Part shown: positions 1 through 6,709 of the stretch, piece by piece
How positions within the stretch are numbered: position 1 is the first letter of the stretch
Layout: each line of letters opens with the position of its first letter
Assembly (NCBI GenBank): GCA_002401945.1
Contig: NVUP01000004.1
Span: forward strand, 127,091-137,865
Reading direction: 5' to 3'
DNA: 10,775 nucleotides
From: Paracoccaceae bacterium
GTDB taxonomy: Bacteria > Pseudomonadota > Alphaproteobacteria > Rhodobacterales > Rhodobacteraceae
Notes under the pieces: model-generated
Database searches by the model: none
Told to the model about the DNA's origin: nothing
What the model saw: the letters and a program-made list of their open reading frames with translations, nothing else
Translations under genes and position numbers: made by a program

Positions 1-479
1 TCCGAGGTCGCTTCGCAGTGCATATCGACAATGATCGCCTGCGCCAGCCCACCACGCGGATGCGCCTTCAGCACGGTTTCCACCGCCGAAAACGGATCAT
101 CAAAGGCGCGTTTCATAAACACCTGCCCCAGTGCCTGCATCACCAGAATCTTGCGCCCGCCCGGTGCATTGAACAGCCGATAGCCCTTGCCCGGCGCGCC
201 CTTGGCATAGTTCAGCGGTCGGATAATGCGCGGCTCTTTCTCGATGAACTGCAGCATGTCCTTTTGATCAAAGGCATGATCACCCAGAGTTAGACAATCC
301 ACCCCGGCCTCCAGCAGCGCCTTGGCGTGATCCGCGCTCAGCCCCATGCCGTTGCTGGCGTTTTCGCCATTGACCACAACAAAATCGAGCCGCCATTCAT
401 CGCGCAGACGTGGCAGGTTTTCGGTGACAGCCCGGCGCCCGGCGCGGCCCATCACATCGCCTAGAAATAAAATTCGCAT
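1..479 (-). CDS. YmdB/TIGR00282-family metallophosphoesterase, 3' end cut by window edge
   Basis: The frame opens at an ATG (479-477) and stays open to the left edge: 159 whole codons, with no stop reached. The protein begins MRILFLGDVMGRAGRR. NGENASNG follows at residues 37-44, TLGDHAFDQ at 64-72 and VDMHCEATS at 151-159, which are the order and spacing of YmdB-like calcineurin-fold phosphoesterases. From memory of Bacillus subtilis YmdB, D8, E39 and N40 match metal ligands; the later ligand histidines near the C-terminus lie outside the window. The family hydrolyses 2',3'-cyclic nucleotides in vitro. The equivalent of Asn67 is Asp here (GDH instead of GNH). A very strong Shine-Dalgarno (AGGAGG, about 482-489) decides the start. 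The gene follows the cyclo-ligase gene on the same strand but is separated from it by a terminator-like element, so it may be transcribed separately. The family call is secure; the physiological role is not. Confidence 0.9.
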   Translation of the reverse strand, partial: MRILFLGDVMGRAGRRAVTENLPRLRDEWRLDFVVVNGENASNGMGLSADHAKALLEAGVDCLTLGDHAFDQKDMLQFIEKEPRIIRPLNYAKGAPGKGYRLFNAPGGRKILVMQALGQVFMKRAFDDPFSAVETVLKAHPRGGLAQAIIVDMHCEATS

Positions 480-531
480 CCCCCCTCCTAGGCTGCAGGG
501 ACTGACAGGACAAGCCCTCAGCGGGCCTAGC

Positions 532-551
532 CATTTTTTTCAAAAAAAATG
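532..551 (-). repeat. A/T-rich perfect palindrome in the gap before the YmdB-family gene
   Basis: The stretch reads CATTTTTTT-CA-AAAAAAATG, a 9-bp perfect inverted repeat with a 2-nt centre. It lies just downstream (on the minus strand) of the hairpin that follows the cyclo-ligase stop. Its T-run also serves as the U-tract of that hairpin. It may be a second terminator element or only a homopolymer by-product. Confidence 0.5.
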
Positions 552-553
552 TT

Positions 554-575
554 CCAGATTTTTAAAAAAATCTGG
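554..575 (-). terminator. Probable Rho-independent terminator of the mgtE/cyclo-ligase unit
   Basis: Directly after the cyclo-ligase stop (578-576), the minus strand has CCAGATTTTT, a 2-nt centre and AAAAATCTGG: a perfect 10-bp stem. It is followed by AACATTTTTTTT. Only the outer part of the stem is GC-containing, so it is weaker than a classic GC-rich hairpin, but the position at the stop and the T-run support termination. Confidence 0.65.
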
Positions 576-1139
576 TCAGCGATCAAATTGTAGCACCCGG
601 CTTTCGGTGATCAACATGTCCAGCGGCTGGTCTGTTGGCTCCAGCGGCAGATCCTGCGCCTCTTGCGCATCAAAGGCAAAGCCAATGGCCAGCGTTGGCC
701 GTTTGGCGCGCATAGCTTCCAATGTGCGGTCGTAAAATCCACCGCCATAGCCCAGACGACCACCGTGGATATCAAAAGCGACCAGCGGCACGATTAGGAT
801 TTCTGGTTCGAAAAAGTCGACCACTTCAGGAACCTTGGCGCCAAAGGGCCCATCGCGCAACGGGCCTTCGGGTTGCCAGCGACTGAATTTCAACGGCTGA
901 CCAGCCGCGATGATCACTGGCACCGCAACCAAGCCATGCGCCGCCGCCTCTGCCATTGCAGGCAGTGGGTCAATCTCAGTCCTGATCGGCATATAGCCGG
1001 ATAGCGGCACCCCACGATAGCCCGCAAGTACCTCGGACAGATGTCCGGCAACGCCAGGCTTATGCATAACATGCGCCTGTTTGCGGCGCGCAAATGCGGC
1101 CGTGCGCGCCTGCGCCTTGATTGTGGTGAGGTTGGTCAT
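576..1139 (-). CDS. 5-formyltetrahydrofolate cyclo-ligase (methenyl-THF synthetase)
   Basis: A 187-residue protein of the 5-FTHF cyclo-ligase family (Fau/YgfA/MTHFS; EC 6.3.3.2), which uses ATP to convert 5-formyl-THF to 5,10-methenyl-THF in one-carbon metabolism. GYMPIRTEIDP (48-58) is the substrate-side motif, and RLGYGGGFYDR (128-138) is the C-terminal nucleotide/phosphate-binding signature. The length is normal for the family. The start ATG overlaps the mgtE stop as ATGA, so translation is probably coupled and both genes belong to one transcript. In many proteobacteria this gene sits beside 6S RNA; here the upstream neighbour is mgtE with no gap, so no 6S RNA can precede it. An A/T hairpin follows the stop at once. 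Confidence 0.95.
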   Translation of the reverse strand: MTNLTTIKAQARTAAFARRKQAHVMHKPGVAGHLSEVLAGYRGVPLSGYMPIRTEIDPLPAMAEAAAHGLVAVPVIIAAGQPLKFSRWQPEGPLRDGPFGAKVPEVVDFFEPEILIVPLVAFDIHGGRLGYGGGFYDRTLEAMRAKRPTLAIGFAFDAQEAQDLPLEPTDQPLDMLITESRVLQFDR

Positions 1140-2524
1140 AGTAATACCTTTGAGGCCAGTCCCAAAAATATGAAAAAGCCCATGACATCTGTGGTGGTGG
1201 TCACAAAGGTGCCCGAGGCCAGCGCCGGGTCAATGCCCAGCTTATCCAGGGTCACCGGCACCACGGTACCGGCAAACCCCGCAATCGCCATATTAAAAAT
1301 TAACGCAGTGCCAATCACCGCCCCCAGCATTGGCGAGTCAAACCAAAGCATGCCGACCACGCCAAGCACAGCGGCAAAGCACAAGCCGTTCAACAGTCCC
1401 ACCATCAGCTCGCGCCGGATCACCCGCCAGACGTTTGAGCCGGTTAAATCCTTGGTCGCCAAGGCCCGCACCGCCACCGTCAGCGACTGAGTGCCAGCAT
1501 TGCCGCCCATCGAGGCGACAATCGGCATCAAAATAGCCAGCGACACCAATTCCGAAATGGTGGCCTCAAACTGCGAAATCACCAGAGAGGCGCAGATCGA
1601 GGTGAACAGGTTCACTGCAAGCCAAGGCAGGCGTTTTTTGGAGGTTTCGGCAACACTGTCCGACAGCGCGCTTTCACCAACCCCGGCCAGGCGCAGAATG
1701 TCTTCTTCGTGCTCTTCGTCCAGCACCACCATGGCGTCATCAATGGTAATTGCCCCGACCAACCGGCCCTCACCGTCCACCACCGGAGCCGAAATCAGGT
1801 GGTACTGGTTGAAGGCATAAGCGACGTCTTCTTCATCCTGACCAACCGGAATCACCTGAAAGATCTCTTCCATCAGGGTGAGCAGTTTCACCTCGCGGCG
1901 GGCGCCCATCAGTTTGCCCAGGGTCACATTGCCAATGGGCTTTAGCCGCGGGTCGACCAAAATAACGTGATAGAATTGTTCGGGCAGATGCGGGGAATCG
2001 CGCAGAAAGTCTATGGCCTGACCAACGTTCCAGTGCTCGGGTGCCATCACCACTTCGCGCTGCATCAATCGGCCGGCAGAATTCTCCGGGTACGCCAGGG
2101 CCTGCTCAACCGCAACCCGGTCGGCATCCTCCAGCACCTCCAGGATCGCCTCCTGCTGCGGCTCTTGTAGATCTTCGACCAGATCAACCACATCGTCGGT
2201 TTCCAGGTTGCGCACGGCCTCGGCCAGAACCTTTGGGTGGAGGATGGGCAGCACCAGCTCGCGAACCGATTCTTCCAGCTCAGAGAGGATCTCGCCATCA
2301 AACTCATGGCCAAACAACTGGATCAGCCGGGCCCGGTCAAACGCATTGATCTGTTCCAACAGGTCGGCGATATCGGCGGCGTGTAAGGGCGCCATCAGCC
2401 TGGTCAGCTGGTCCTTGTCCTGCACATCAACCGCATAGAGGATGGCCGCAACCGCCTTGCGGTTCAGTTTATATACGTCCTCGCGGTGCAGATCGCCGCT
2501 GTTTTTATTGCTGCCTGCGCTCAT
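1136..2524 (-). CDS. mgtE: Magnesium transporter MgtE
   Basis: A 462-residue inner-membrane Mg2+ channel of usual length and domain order. The cytosolic helical MgtE N domain spans about residues 30-145. Two CBS domains follow (about 152-210 and 215-272), then a linker helix and about five membrane helices from 300 to the end. The family signature ASMGGNAGTQS lies at 337-347. In the last helix FVTTTTDVMGF (440-450) carries Asp446, which aligns by motif with the ion-selecting Asp432 of Thermus MgtE. In the known structure the N and CBS domains sense cytosolic Mg2+ and close the pore. The start is fixed by GGAGGT at 2531-2536, six bases upstream. Only 134 bp separate it from the divergent guaD gene, and I see no Mg2+ riboswitch (M-box) there. 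It leads the transcript that continues into the cyclo-ligase gene. Confidence 0.96.
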   Translation of the reverse strand: MSAGSNKNSGDLHREDVYKLNRKAVAAILYAVDVQDKDQLTRLMAPLHAADIADLLEQINAFDRARLIQLFGHEFDGEILSELEESVRELVLPILHPKVLAEAVRNLETDDVVDLVEDLQEPQQEAILEVLEDADRVAVEQALAYPENSAGRLMQREVVMAPEHWNVGQAIDFLRDSPHLPEQFYHVILVDPRLKPIGNVTLGKLMGARREVKLLTLMEEIFQVIPVGQDEEDVAYAFNQYHLISAPVVDGEGRLVGAITIDDAMVVLDEEHEEDILRLAGVGESALSDSVAETSKKRLPWLAVNLFTSICASLVISQFEATISELVSLAILMPIVASMGGNAGTQSLTVAVRALATKDLTGSNVWRVIRRELMVGLLNGLCFAAVLGVVGMLWFDSPMLGAVIGTALIFNMAIAGFAGTVVPVTLDKLGIDPALASGTFVTTTTDVMGFFIFLGLASKVLL

Positions 2525-2594
2525 GGGCTGACCTCCGCCTGGTTGATTGCAAACTAGAAGAAGCTGCTACCAGAAAACAATGACAATGGTTTAA

Positions 2595-2623
2595 TTTACC
2601 GCAACTGTTGTGGCGGCTATCCT
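2595..2623 (+). promoter_or_regulatory. Candidate housekeeping promoter for guanine deaminase
   Basis: TTTACC (2595-2600) and TATCCT (2618-2623) are separated by exactly 17 bp, each matching 4 of 6 consensus bases. The predicted start near 2630 leaves a leader of about 30 nt with the Shine-Dalgarno at 2641-2650. Found by inspection only. Confidence 0.4.
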
Positions 2624-2658
2624 GTGAACTGTTGTTTGGCAAGGAAAGGACGGGCGTC

Positions 2659-3960
2659 ATGCGGACCGAGATTATTCTGAAAGGACAGGTTCTGGCCTTT
2701 TCCCGCTCGCCCTTTGACGAGGGCGCACCGCAGGATGCTGCCCAGCTGTCCGAGGCGGTGGCGATGTGTGATGGGCTGGTGACCGGCACGGGGACGCTAA
2801 AGGAGATGCAAATGCTGCACCCTTTGGCGCACCTGGTGGATCACGGGGACCACCTGATCATGGCCGGATTCGTCGATGCCCATGTGCACTATCCACAGAC
2901 CGCCATCATCGCCAGCTGGGGCAAGCGGCTGATTGACTGGCTGAATGCCTATACTTTTCCCGAGGAAATGCGTTTTGGTGACCGCGCCTACGCCGACCAG
3001 GTGGCCAATCGCTATCTGGATCTGACCACCGCCAATGGCACCACCACCGTCTGTTCCTTTTGCACCATCCATCCCGAAAGCGTCGATGCCATTTTCACGG
3101 CGGCGCAGGCGCGGGGGCAACGGATTGTGGCGGGTAAAACCTGCATGGACCGCAATGCTCCCGAAGGCCTGCGCGACACGCCGCAATCAGCCTATGATGA
3201 CAGTGATGCGCTGATTGCGCGCTGGCATGGAGTGGACCGGCTGAGCTATGCAATCACACCGCGGTTTTCGCCAACCTCGTCGCCAGAACAGCTCGACGCG
3301 ATGGGGGCGCTGTGGGCCAAACATCCAGATTGCCTGATGCAGACCCATCTCAGCGAGCAGCTGGATGAGATTGCCTGGGTCAAATCACTGTTTCCACAGG
3401 CGCGGGATTATCTTGATACCTATGAAGAGTTTGGCCTGCTGGGCGCGCGGGGGCTGTACGGCCATGCCATTCACTTGGAGGAACGCGAACGGCACCGGTT
3501 GCGCGAGTACGGCGTGGCGCTGGTGCATTGCCCCACCTCAAACACCTTTATCGGATCCGGATTGTTCGACATGGCCGGGCTGCTGGCCGAGGGCCAGCGC
3601 ATAGGGCTGGCCACGGATACTGGCGGCGGATCGAGCTTTTCAATGCTGCGCACCATGGGGGCGGCGTATGAGATTGGCCAGTTGCGCGGCACCCCGCTGC
3701 ATGCCGCACAGCTGTTGTGGCTGGCCACCATGGGCTCTGCTGCATCGCTGCGGCTGGAGGATAAGATCGGCAATGTCGCTGTTGGCATGGAGGCAGATCT
3801 GGTGGTGCTGAATCTGGCCTCAACACCCGCGATTGCCCAGCGCAGCTCGCGCGCGACGGATTTGTGGGACGCGGTGTTTGCCACCATCATGATGGGAGAC
3901 GACCGCGCGGTGGCAGAGGTTTGGATTGGCGGGCAGGTGGTGAAAAAAAGCGCCCGCTAA
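2659..3960 (+). CDS. guaD: Guanine deaminase
   Basis: A 433-residue amidohydrolase that deaminates guanine to xanthine (EC 3.5.4.3), the entry step of guanine catabolism. The zinc-site series is complete: HVH (H75, H77), QTHLSEQ (H230, E233), GHAIHL (H269/H272), VHCPTSN (H290) and ATDTGGGSSFSML (D320). The guanine-deaminase hallmarks WLNAYTFPEE (94-103) and CMDRNAPEGLRDT (162-174) separate it from related deaminases. I start it at 2659 because AAGGAAAGGA lies 8 nt upstream; the longer frame from 2608 would begin inside the candidate promoter. It converges on the secreted CAP gene, and an 8-oxoguanine deaminase-like gene lies just beyond, suggesting a purine-breakdown locus. The last codons (KKSAR) overlap the terminator of the opposing gene. 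Confidence 0.94.
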   Translation: MRTEIILKGQVLAFSRSPFDEGAPQDAAQLSEAVAMCDGLVTGTGTLKEMQMLHPLAHLVDHGDHLIMAGFVDAHVHYPQTAIIASWGKRLIDWLNAYTFPEEMRFGDRAYADQVANRYLDLTTANGTTTVCSFCTIHPESVDAIFTAAQARGQRIVAGKTCMDRNAPEGLRDTPQSAYDDSDALIARWHGVDRLSYAITPRFSPTSSPEQLDAMGALWAKHPDCLMQTHLSEQLDEIAWVKSLFPQARDYLDTYEEFGLLGARGLYGHAIHLEERERHRLREYGVALVHCPTSNTFIGSGLFDMAGLLAEGQRIGLATDTGGGSSFSMLRTMGAAYEIGQLRGTPLHAAQLLWLATMGSAASLRLEDKIGNVAVGMEADLVVLNLASTPAIAQRSSRATDLWDAVFATIMMGDDRAVAEVWIGGQVVKKSAR

Positions 3961-3968
3961 TGCGGGCG
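3943..3968 (-). terminator. Rho-independent terminator for the CAP gene, inside the 3' end of guaD
   Basis: On the minus strand CGCCCGC, loop ATTA and GCGGGCG (3968-3951) form a perfect 7-bp GC stem followed by C and seven T (3949-3943). The T-run is the complement of the lysine codons near the end of guaD, so the terminator of one gene is built into the coding end of its neighbour. Confidence 0.8.
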
Positions 3969-3970
3969 GG

Positions 3971-3989
3971 CCTCCGGCGGAGGTATTTT
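3971..3989 (+). terminator. Terminator-like hairpin after guaD
   Basis: CCTCC, loop GGC and GGAGG (3971-3983) are followed by TATTTT, so on the plus strand this can end the guaD transcript. It stands 2 bp from the 3951-3968 hairpin, giving a tandem two-way terminator between convergent genes. The tail TATTTTCAACAAGAAGAA resembles an ending I recall as common in Rhodobacterales intergenic regions. Confidence 0.55.
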
Positions 3990-4017
3990 CAACAAGAAGA
4001 ACGGTTGGCGGCTGGGC

Positions 4018-4458
4018 TCAGCAGCCCGGCTGCGCCAAGACCATAACCCAAATTTTGTCTGACGTTTGCACCAGCGCGAATTCGCTGATTTTTTTGTTGA
4101 GCATGTTTTTACGGTGCCCCGGCGACCTGCTCCAGGATCTCATCACCTCAGCCAGAGTTCTTTGACCCGAGGCGATATTTTCGGCGGCTGTACACCAGCC
4201 ATAGCCACTGCGGATCAATCGGGTACCTATGCCAGAGCCATCGCTGCCAGTATGAGAAAAAAACCCATTGCGAGCCATATCTTCGGCATGGCGACGCGCA
4301 ACCTTTTCCAGTTTGGTGGAATACTGCAGGCCGGTAAGGTTTTTGGTCGCCCGCAAGGTATTGATGCTTGCGACGACGGCGCCGCGGTCCACATTTGTAG
4401 CCAACACCGGGCCTGCGCAAATCATCAGGCTGATTAAACAGATGATCAGCCGTTTCAA
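4018..4458 (-). CDS. Secreted CAP-domain (SCP/PR-1-like) protein
   Basis: A 146-residue protein with a clear Sec signal peptide (MKRL, hydrophobic core 4-17, likely cleavage after VLA at 20), so it is exported, probably to the periplasm. The rest is a compact CAP domain: RRHAEDMA (H57), FFSHTG (H69), TAAENIASG (E93) and SPGHRKNML (H115) match the conserved His/Glu cavity residues. Two cysteines in the mature part (C89, C146) could pair. Bacterial CAP proteins have no agreed substrate. The only reasonable start is TTG at 4458: GGAGG lies 9 nt upstream and an in-frame stop lies at 4476-4474. The amidohydrolase gene stops 4 nt before, so the two are probably one transcript with coupled translation. 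The family call is sure; the role is unknown. Confidence 0.9.
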   Translation of the reverse strand: MKRLIICLISLMICAGPVLATNVDRGAVVASINTLRATKNLTGLQYSTKLEKVARRHAEDMARNGFFSHTGSDGSGIGTRLIRSGYGWCTAAENIASGQRTLAEVMRSWSRSPGHRKNMLNKKISEFALVQTSDKIWVMVLAQPGC

Positions 4459-4462
4459 ATCA

Positions 4463-5800
4463 TCACGCCTCCATCAATCGCTGCGCCAGCGCGCCGTGGC
4501 GTTGTAACAGCTGTGGCAGGTCCAGGGTGGTGATTTCGCCGCTGCGCACAATCTGGCGGCCTTCGACGAAGAGGTGTTTCACTTGGCTTGGTCCAGCCAG
4601 AAGCAGCGCCGCCGGGTCCCAGCTGCCGCTGGAGCTGACGCCCGTGGTGTCCCAGATGGCAATATCAGCGCGTTTGCCCGGTGCCAGCCGACCGCAGTCA
4701 GGGCGACCCAGAACATCCGCGCCGCCTCGGGTGGCAATTTCCAGTGCTTCATAGGCGCTCATTGCGTCGGCACCGTTTTGCACCCGCTGCAATAACATCG
4801 ACTGGCGCGCCTCGCCGATCAGATTGGCCCCATCATTGCTGGCCGAGCCATCGACGCCAAGACCAACCGGAACCCCGGCATCGCGCATCTGGCGCAGCGG
4901 GGCAATGCCGCTACCAAGGCGACAGTTGGAACAGGGGCAATGAGCAACACCGGTGCCACTGCGGGCAAACAGGTCGATTTCAACCACGTCGAGCTTGACA
5001 CAATGAGCGTGCCAGACATCACCGCCGGTCCAGCCCAGATCCTCGGCGTATTGGCCGGGGCGGCAGCCAAACTGAGCCAAGGAATAGGCCACGTCCTCGT
5101 CATTTTCAGCCAGATGGGTGTGCAGCATCACCCCCTTGTCGCGGGCCAGCAGCGCGGTGTCGCGCATCAACTCGCGGCTGACTGAGAAAGGTGAACAGGG
5201 CGCCAGGCCAACCCGGCACATCGAGCCCTCGGAAGGATCGTGAAAGCCGTCCACCACCCGGATCATATCATTGAGAATGGCGTCTTCCTGTTCGACCAGC
5301 GCATCTGGCGGCAAGCCGCCGTCGCTTTCGCCAATACTCATAGCGCCGCGCGTGGGGTGAAAACGCAGTCCAACTTCAACGGCGGCGTGGATGGTATCCT
5401 CGAGCCAAGCCCCGTTGGGGTAAAGATACAGATGGTCCGAGCTAAGGGTGCAACCGGACAGGGCCAGCTCGACCAACCCCAGCTGCGCCGAGACAAACAT
5501 CTCATCCGGGCCAAAACGCCCCCAGATTGGGTAGAGCCGTTGCAGCCAGCCAAACAGCAGCGCGTCCTGGGCACCGGGCACAGCACGGGTCAGGTTCTGG
5601 AACAGGTGGTGATGGGTGTTGACCAAGCCGGGTGTCACCACGCAGCCGCGTCCAGAGACAACCTCGCCAGTGGTTTGCAAACCCTGTCCCAGCGCAGCCA
5701 CAACGCCATCGCGGATCAGCAGATCAGCGCCGTGAAACACCTGAGCATCGTCATCCATGGTGACAATGGTATCGGCGTTTTGAATTAGAATTTCAGGCAT
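4463..5800 (-). CDS. Amidohydrolase, probable 8-oxoguanine deaminase
   Basis: A 445-residue metal-dependent hydrolase of the TrzA/AtzB/cytosine-deaminase-like group. Metal and catalytic positions are intact: NTHHHLFQNLTRA (H63, H65), HTHLAEN (H229, E232), WHAHCVKL (H266), AHCPCSN (H287) and GVDGSASND (D317). The segments LFGWLQRLYPIWGRF and SSDHLYLYPNG are typical of proteins annotated as 8-oxoguanine deaminase (EC 3.5.4.32; 8-oxoguanine to uric acid), first defined with Pseudomonas Pa0142. A triazine or other aminopurine substrate cannot be excluded. The frame extends 29 codons upstream to 5887, but that stretch encodes an inverted repeat, lacks a Shine-Dalgarno and falls before the family's usual N-terminus. 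The ATG at 5800 has GAGG 5 nt upstream. The CAP gene follows in the same transcript, and guanine deaminase lies close by on the other strand. Confidence 0.85.
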   Translation of the reverse strand: MPEILIQNADTIVTMDDDAQVFHGADLLIRDGVVAALGQGLQTTGEVVSGRGCVVTPGLVNTHHHLFQNLTRAVPGAQDALLFGWLQRLYPIWGRFGPDEMFVSAQLGLVELALSGCTLSSDHLYLYPNGAWLEDTIHAAVEVGLRFHPTRGAMSIGESDGGLPPDALVEQEDAILNDMIRVVDGFHDPSEGSMCRVGLAPCSPFSVSRELMRDTALLARDKGVMLHTHLAENDEDVAYSLAQFGCRPGQYAEDLGWTGGDVWHAHCVKLDVVEIDLFARSGTGVAHCPCSNCRLGSGIAPLRQMRDAGVPVGLGVDGSASNDGANLIGEARQSMLLQRVQNGADAMSAYEALEIATRGGADVLGRPDCGRLAPGKRADIAIWDTTGVSSSGSWDPAALLLAGPSQVKHLFVEGRQIVRSGEITTLDLPQLLQRHGALAQRLMEA

Positions 5801-5807
5801 TTGCCCC

Positions 5808-5846
5808 TCACACTTCGTTTTAAGCCCGCTTCGGTACGAAGTGTGA
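5808..5846 (-). promoter_or_regulatory. Perfect 11-bp inverted repeat overlapping the ribosome-binding site of the amidohydrolase
   Basis: TCACACTTCGT (5808-5818) and ACGAAGTGTGA (5836-5846) are exact reverse complements separated by 17 bp. Read as minus-strand RNA, the 3' arm ends with the GA of the GAGG Shine-Dalgarno, 7 nt from the ATG. A second, smaller pairing (CTTCG 5829-5833 with CGAAG 5837-5841) shares an arm, so two exclusive folds are possible. It may be a dimeric repressor operator or an RNA switch at translation start. Confidence 0.6.
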
Positions 5847-5896
5847 AATATGCCGACAGAAGGGGCAAAGGACTCGGCATGGTCCAAATGTACAAT

Positions 5897-5912
5897 AGCG
5901 CCCGAGGGCGCT
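5897..5912 (-). terminator. GC hairpin at the end of the HisN-like gene
   Basis: AGCGCCC and GGGCGCT pair perfectly around a 2-nt centre, starting in the last base of the stop codon. Only ATTGTACATTT follows on the minus strand, so the T-run is poor and termination may be partial. If it leaks, the transcript continues into the amidohydrolase gene. Confidence 0.45.
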
Positions 5913-6709
5913 CAAGCGTCTTTCAGCAGGTCCAAAGCTGCGGCGTGGATTTGCGCGTTGCCTGCTGCCAGCACCCGACCGCCATTATGCGCCGGGCCGC
6001 CCTGCCAATTGGTGACAATGCCACCAGCCGCCTGGATAACTGCTATAGGTCCCTGAATGTCATAGGCATTCAATCCGGCCTCAATCACCAGATCCACCTG
6101 GCCTGCCGCCAGCAGCGCATAGGCGTAGCAATCCATGCCATAGCGGGTCAGCTTGACCTGCGCCGAAACACGCTCGAACCCGGCGCGCTCTTGCGGCGTG
6201 CCAATTTCCGGGAAGGTGGTGAACAAGATCGCCTGCGCCAGATCAGTTGTGTCGCGGGTTTGCAGCACCTGCCGACCAAAGGGACCGGTCATCTCGGCCA
6301 CATCAGCAGCCCCAACAAAACGCTCGCGGGTATAGGGTTGGTCGACAATGCCCAGAAATGGGCCGTTCTGATCGGACAGCGCAATCAACACGCCCCAGGT
6401 TGGGGTGCCGCTGATAAAGCCACGGGTGCCGTCAATTGGGTCCAGAACCCAAGTGCGCTCCGACGTCCCCGGCGTCTGGCCAAATTCCTCGCCCCAGATG
6501 GCATCATTGGAGCGGTGTTCCCCCAAAATCTCGCGCATCGCGGTTTCAGCAGCGCGGTCGGCAATTGTGACGGGGTCAAAGCCCTCTTTCAGCTTGTTCT
6601 CGGCACTCAGGCCAGGACGGCGGAAATGTGGCAGGATCGCCAAGCGGGCGGCATCCGCCAGCATATGGGCAATCTCGAGATCGGTAAACGCGGTTGAGGT
6701 CATCCTCAT
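5912..6709 (-). CDS. hisN: Inositol-monophosphatase-family protein, probable histidinol-phosphatase (HisN type)
   Basis: About 265 residues of the Mg2+-dependent IMPase superfamily. Metal ligands are visible as WGEEFG (about 72-77), the signature DPIDGTRGFISGTPTWG (90-106) and NAYDIQGP (214-221), which replaces the usual WDxAA. The variants RGFISG after DPIDGT and AYDIQG are characteristic of actinobacterial and alphaproteobacterial HisN, which removes phosphate from histidinol phosphate (EC 3.1.3.15). An inositol- or PAP-phosphatase role is less likely but possible. The start is uncertain: ATG at 6709 has only a weak GAGTGG upstream, ATG at 6703 has GAGG immediately adjacent, and the frame itself extends to a TTG at 6751. 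It lies 48 bp after the XRE regulator on the same strand and is not with other his genes. Confidence 0.85.
   Translation of the reverse strand: MRMTSTAFTDLEIAHMLADAARLAILPHFRRPGLSAENKLKEGFDPVTIADRAAETAMREILGEHRSNDAIWGEEFGQTPGTSERTWVLDPIDGTRGFISGTPTWGVLIALSDQNGPFLGIVDQPYTRERFVGAADVAEMTGPFGRQVLQTRDTTDLAQAILFTTFPEIGTPQERAGFERVSAQVKLTRYGMDCYAYALLAAGQVDLVIEAGLNAYDIQGPIAVIQAAGGIVTNWQGGPAHNGGRVLAAGNAQIHAAALDLLKDA

Noticed and set aside
480..575. 6S RNA beside the cyclo-ligase gene, as in other proteobacteria
   Set aside because: The gap is under 100 nt, on the downstream side, and filled by palindromes; no long 6S-like stem with a central bubble fits.
2608..2658. In-frame 17-codon extension upstream of guanine deaminase
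   Set aside because: It begins inside the candidate promoter, lacks a Shine-Dalgarno, and the ATG at 2659 has a good one.
2525..2658. Mg2+ riboswitch in front of mgtE
   Set aside because: The 134-bp gap also carries the guaD promoter and leader, and shows no M-box-like set of helices.
4066..4437. Long plus-strand open frame opposite the CAP gene
   Set aside because: It is antisense to a protein with a signal peptide and all CAP motifs, and has no recognisable domain of its own.
5801..5887. 29-codon N-terminal extension of the amidohydrolase
   Set aside because: No ribosome site before 5887, it would encode an inverted repeat, and family members begin close to MPEILIQNAD.
5801..6697. 298-codon plus-strand open frame opposite the HisN-like gene
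   Set aside because: It is a by-product of GC-rich coding on the other strand; the minus frame has the DPIDGT signature and a full domain.
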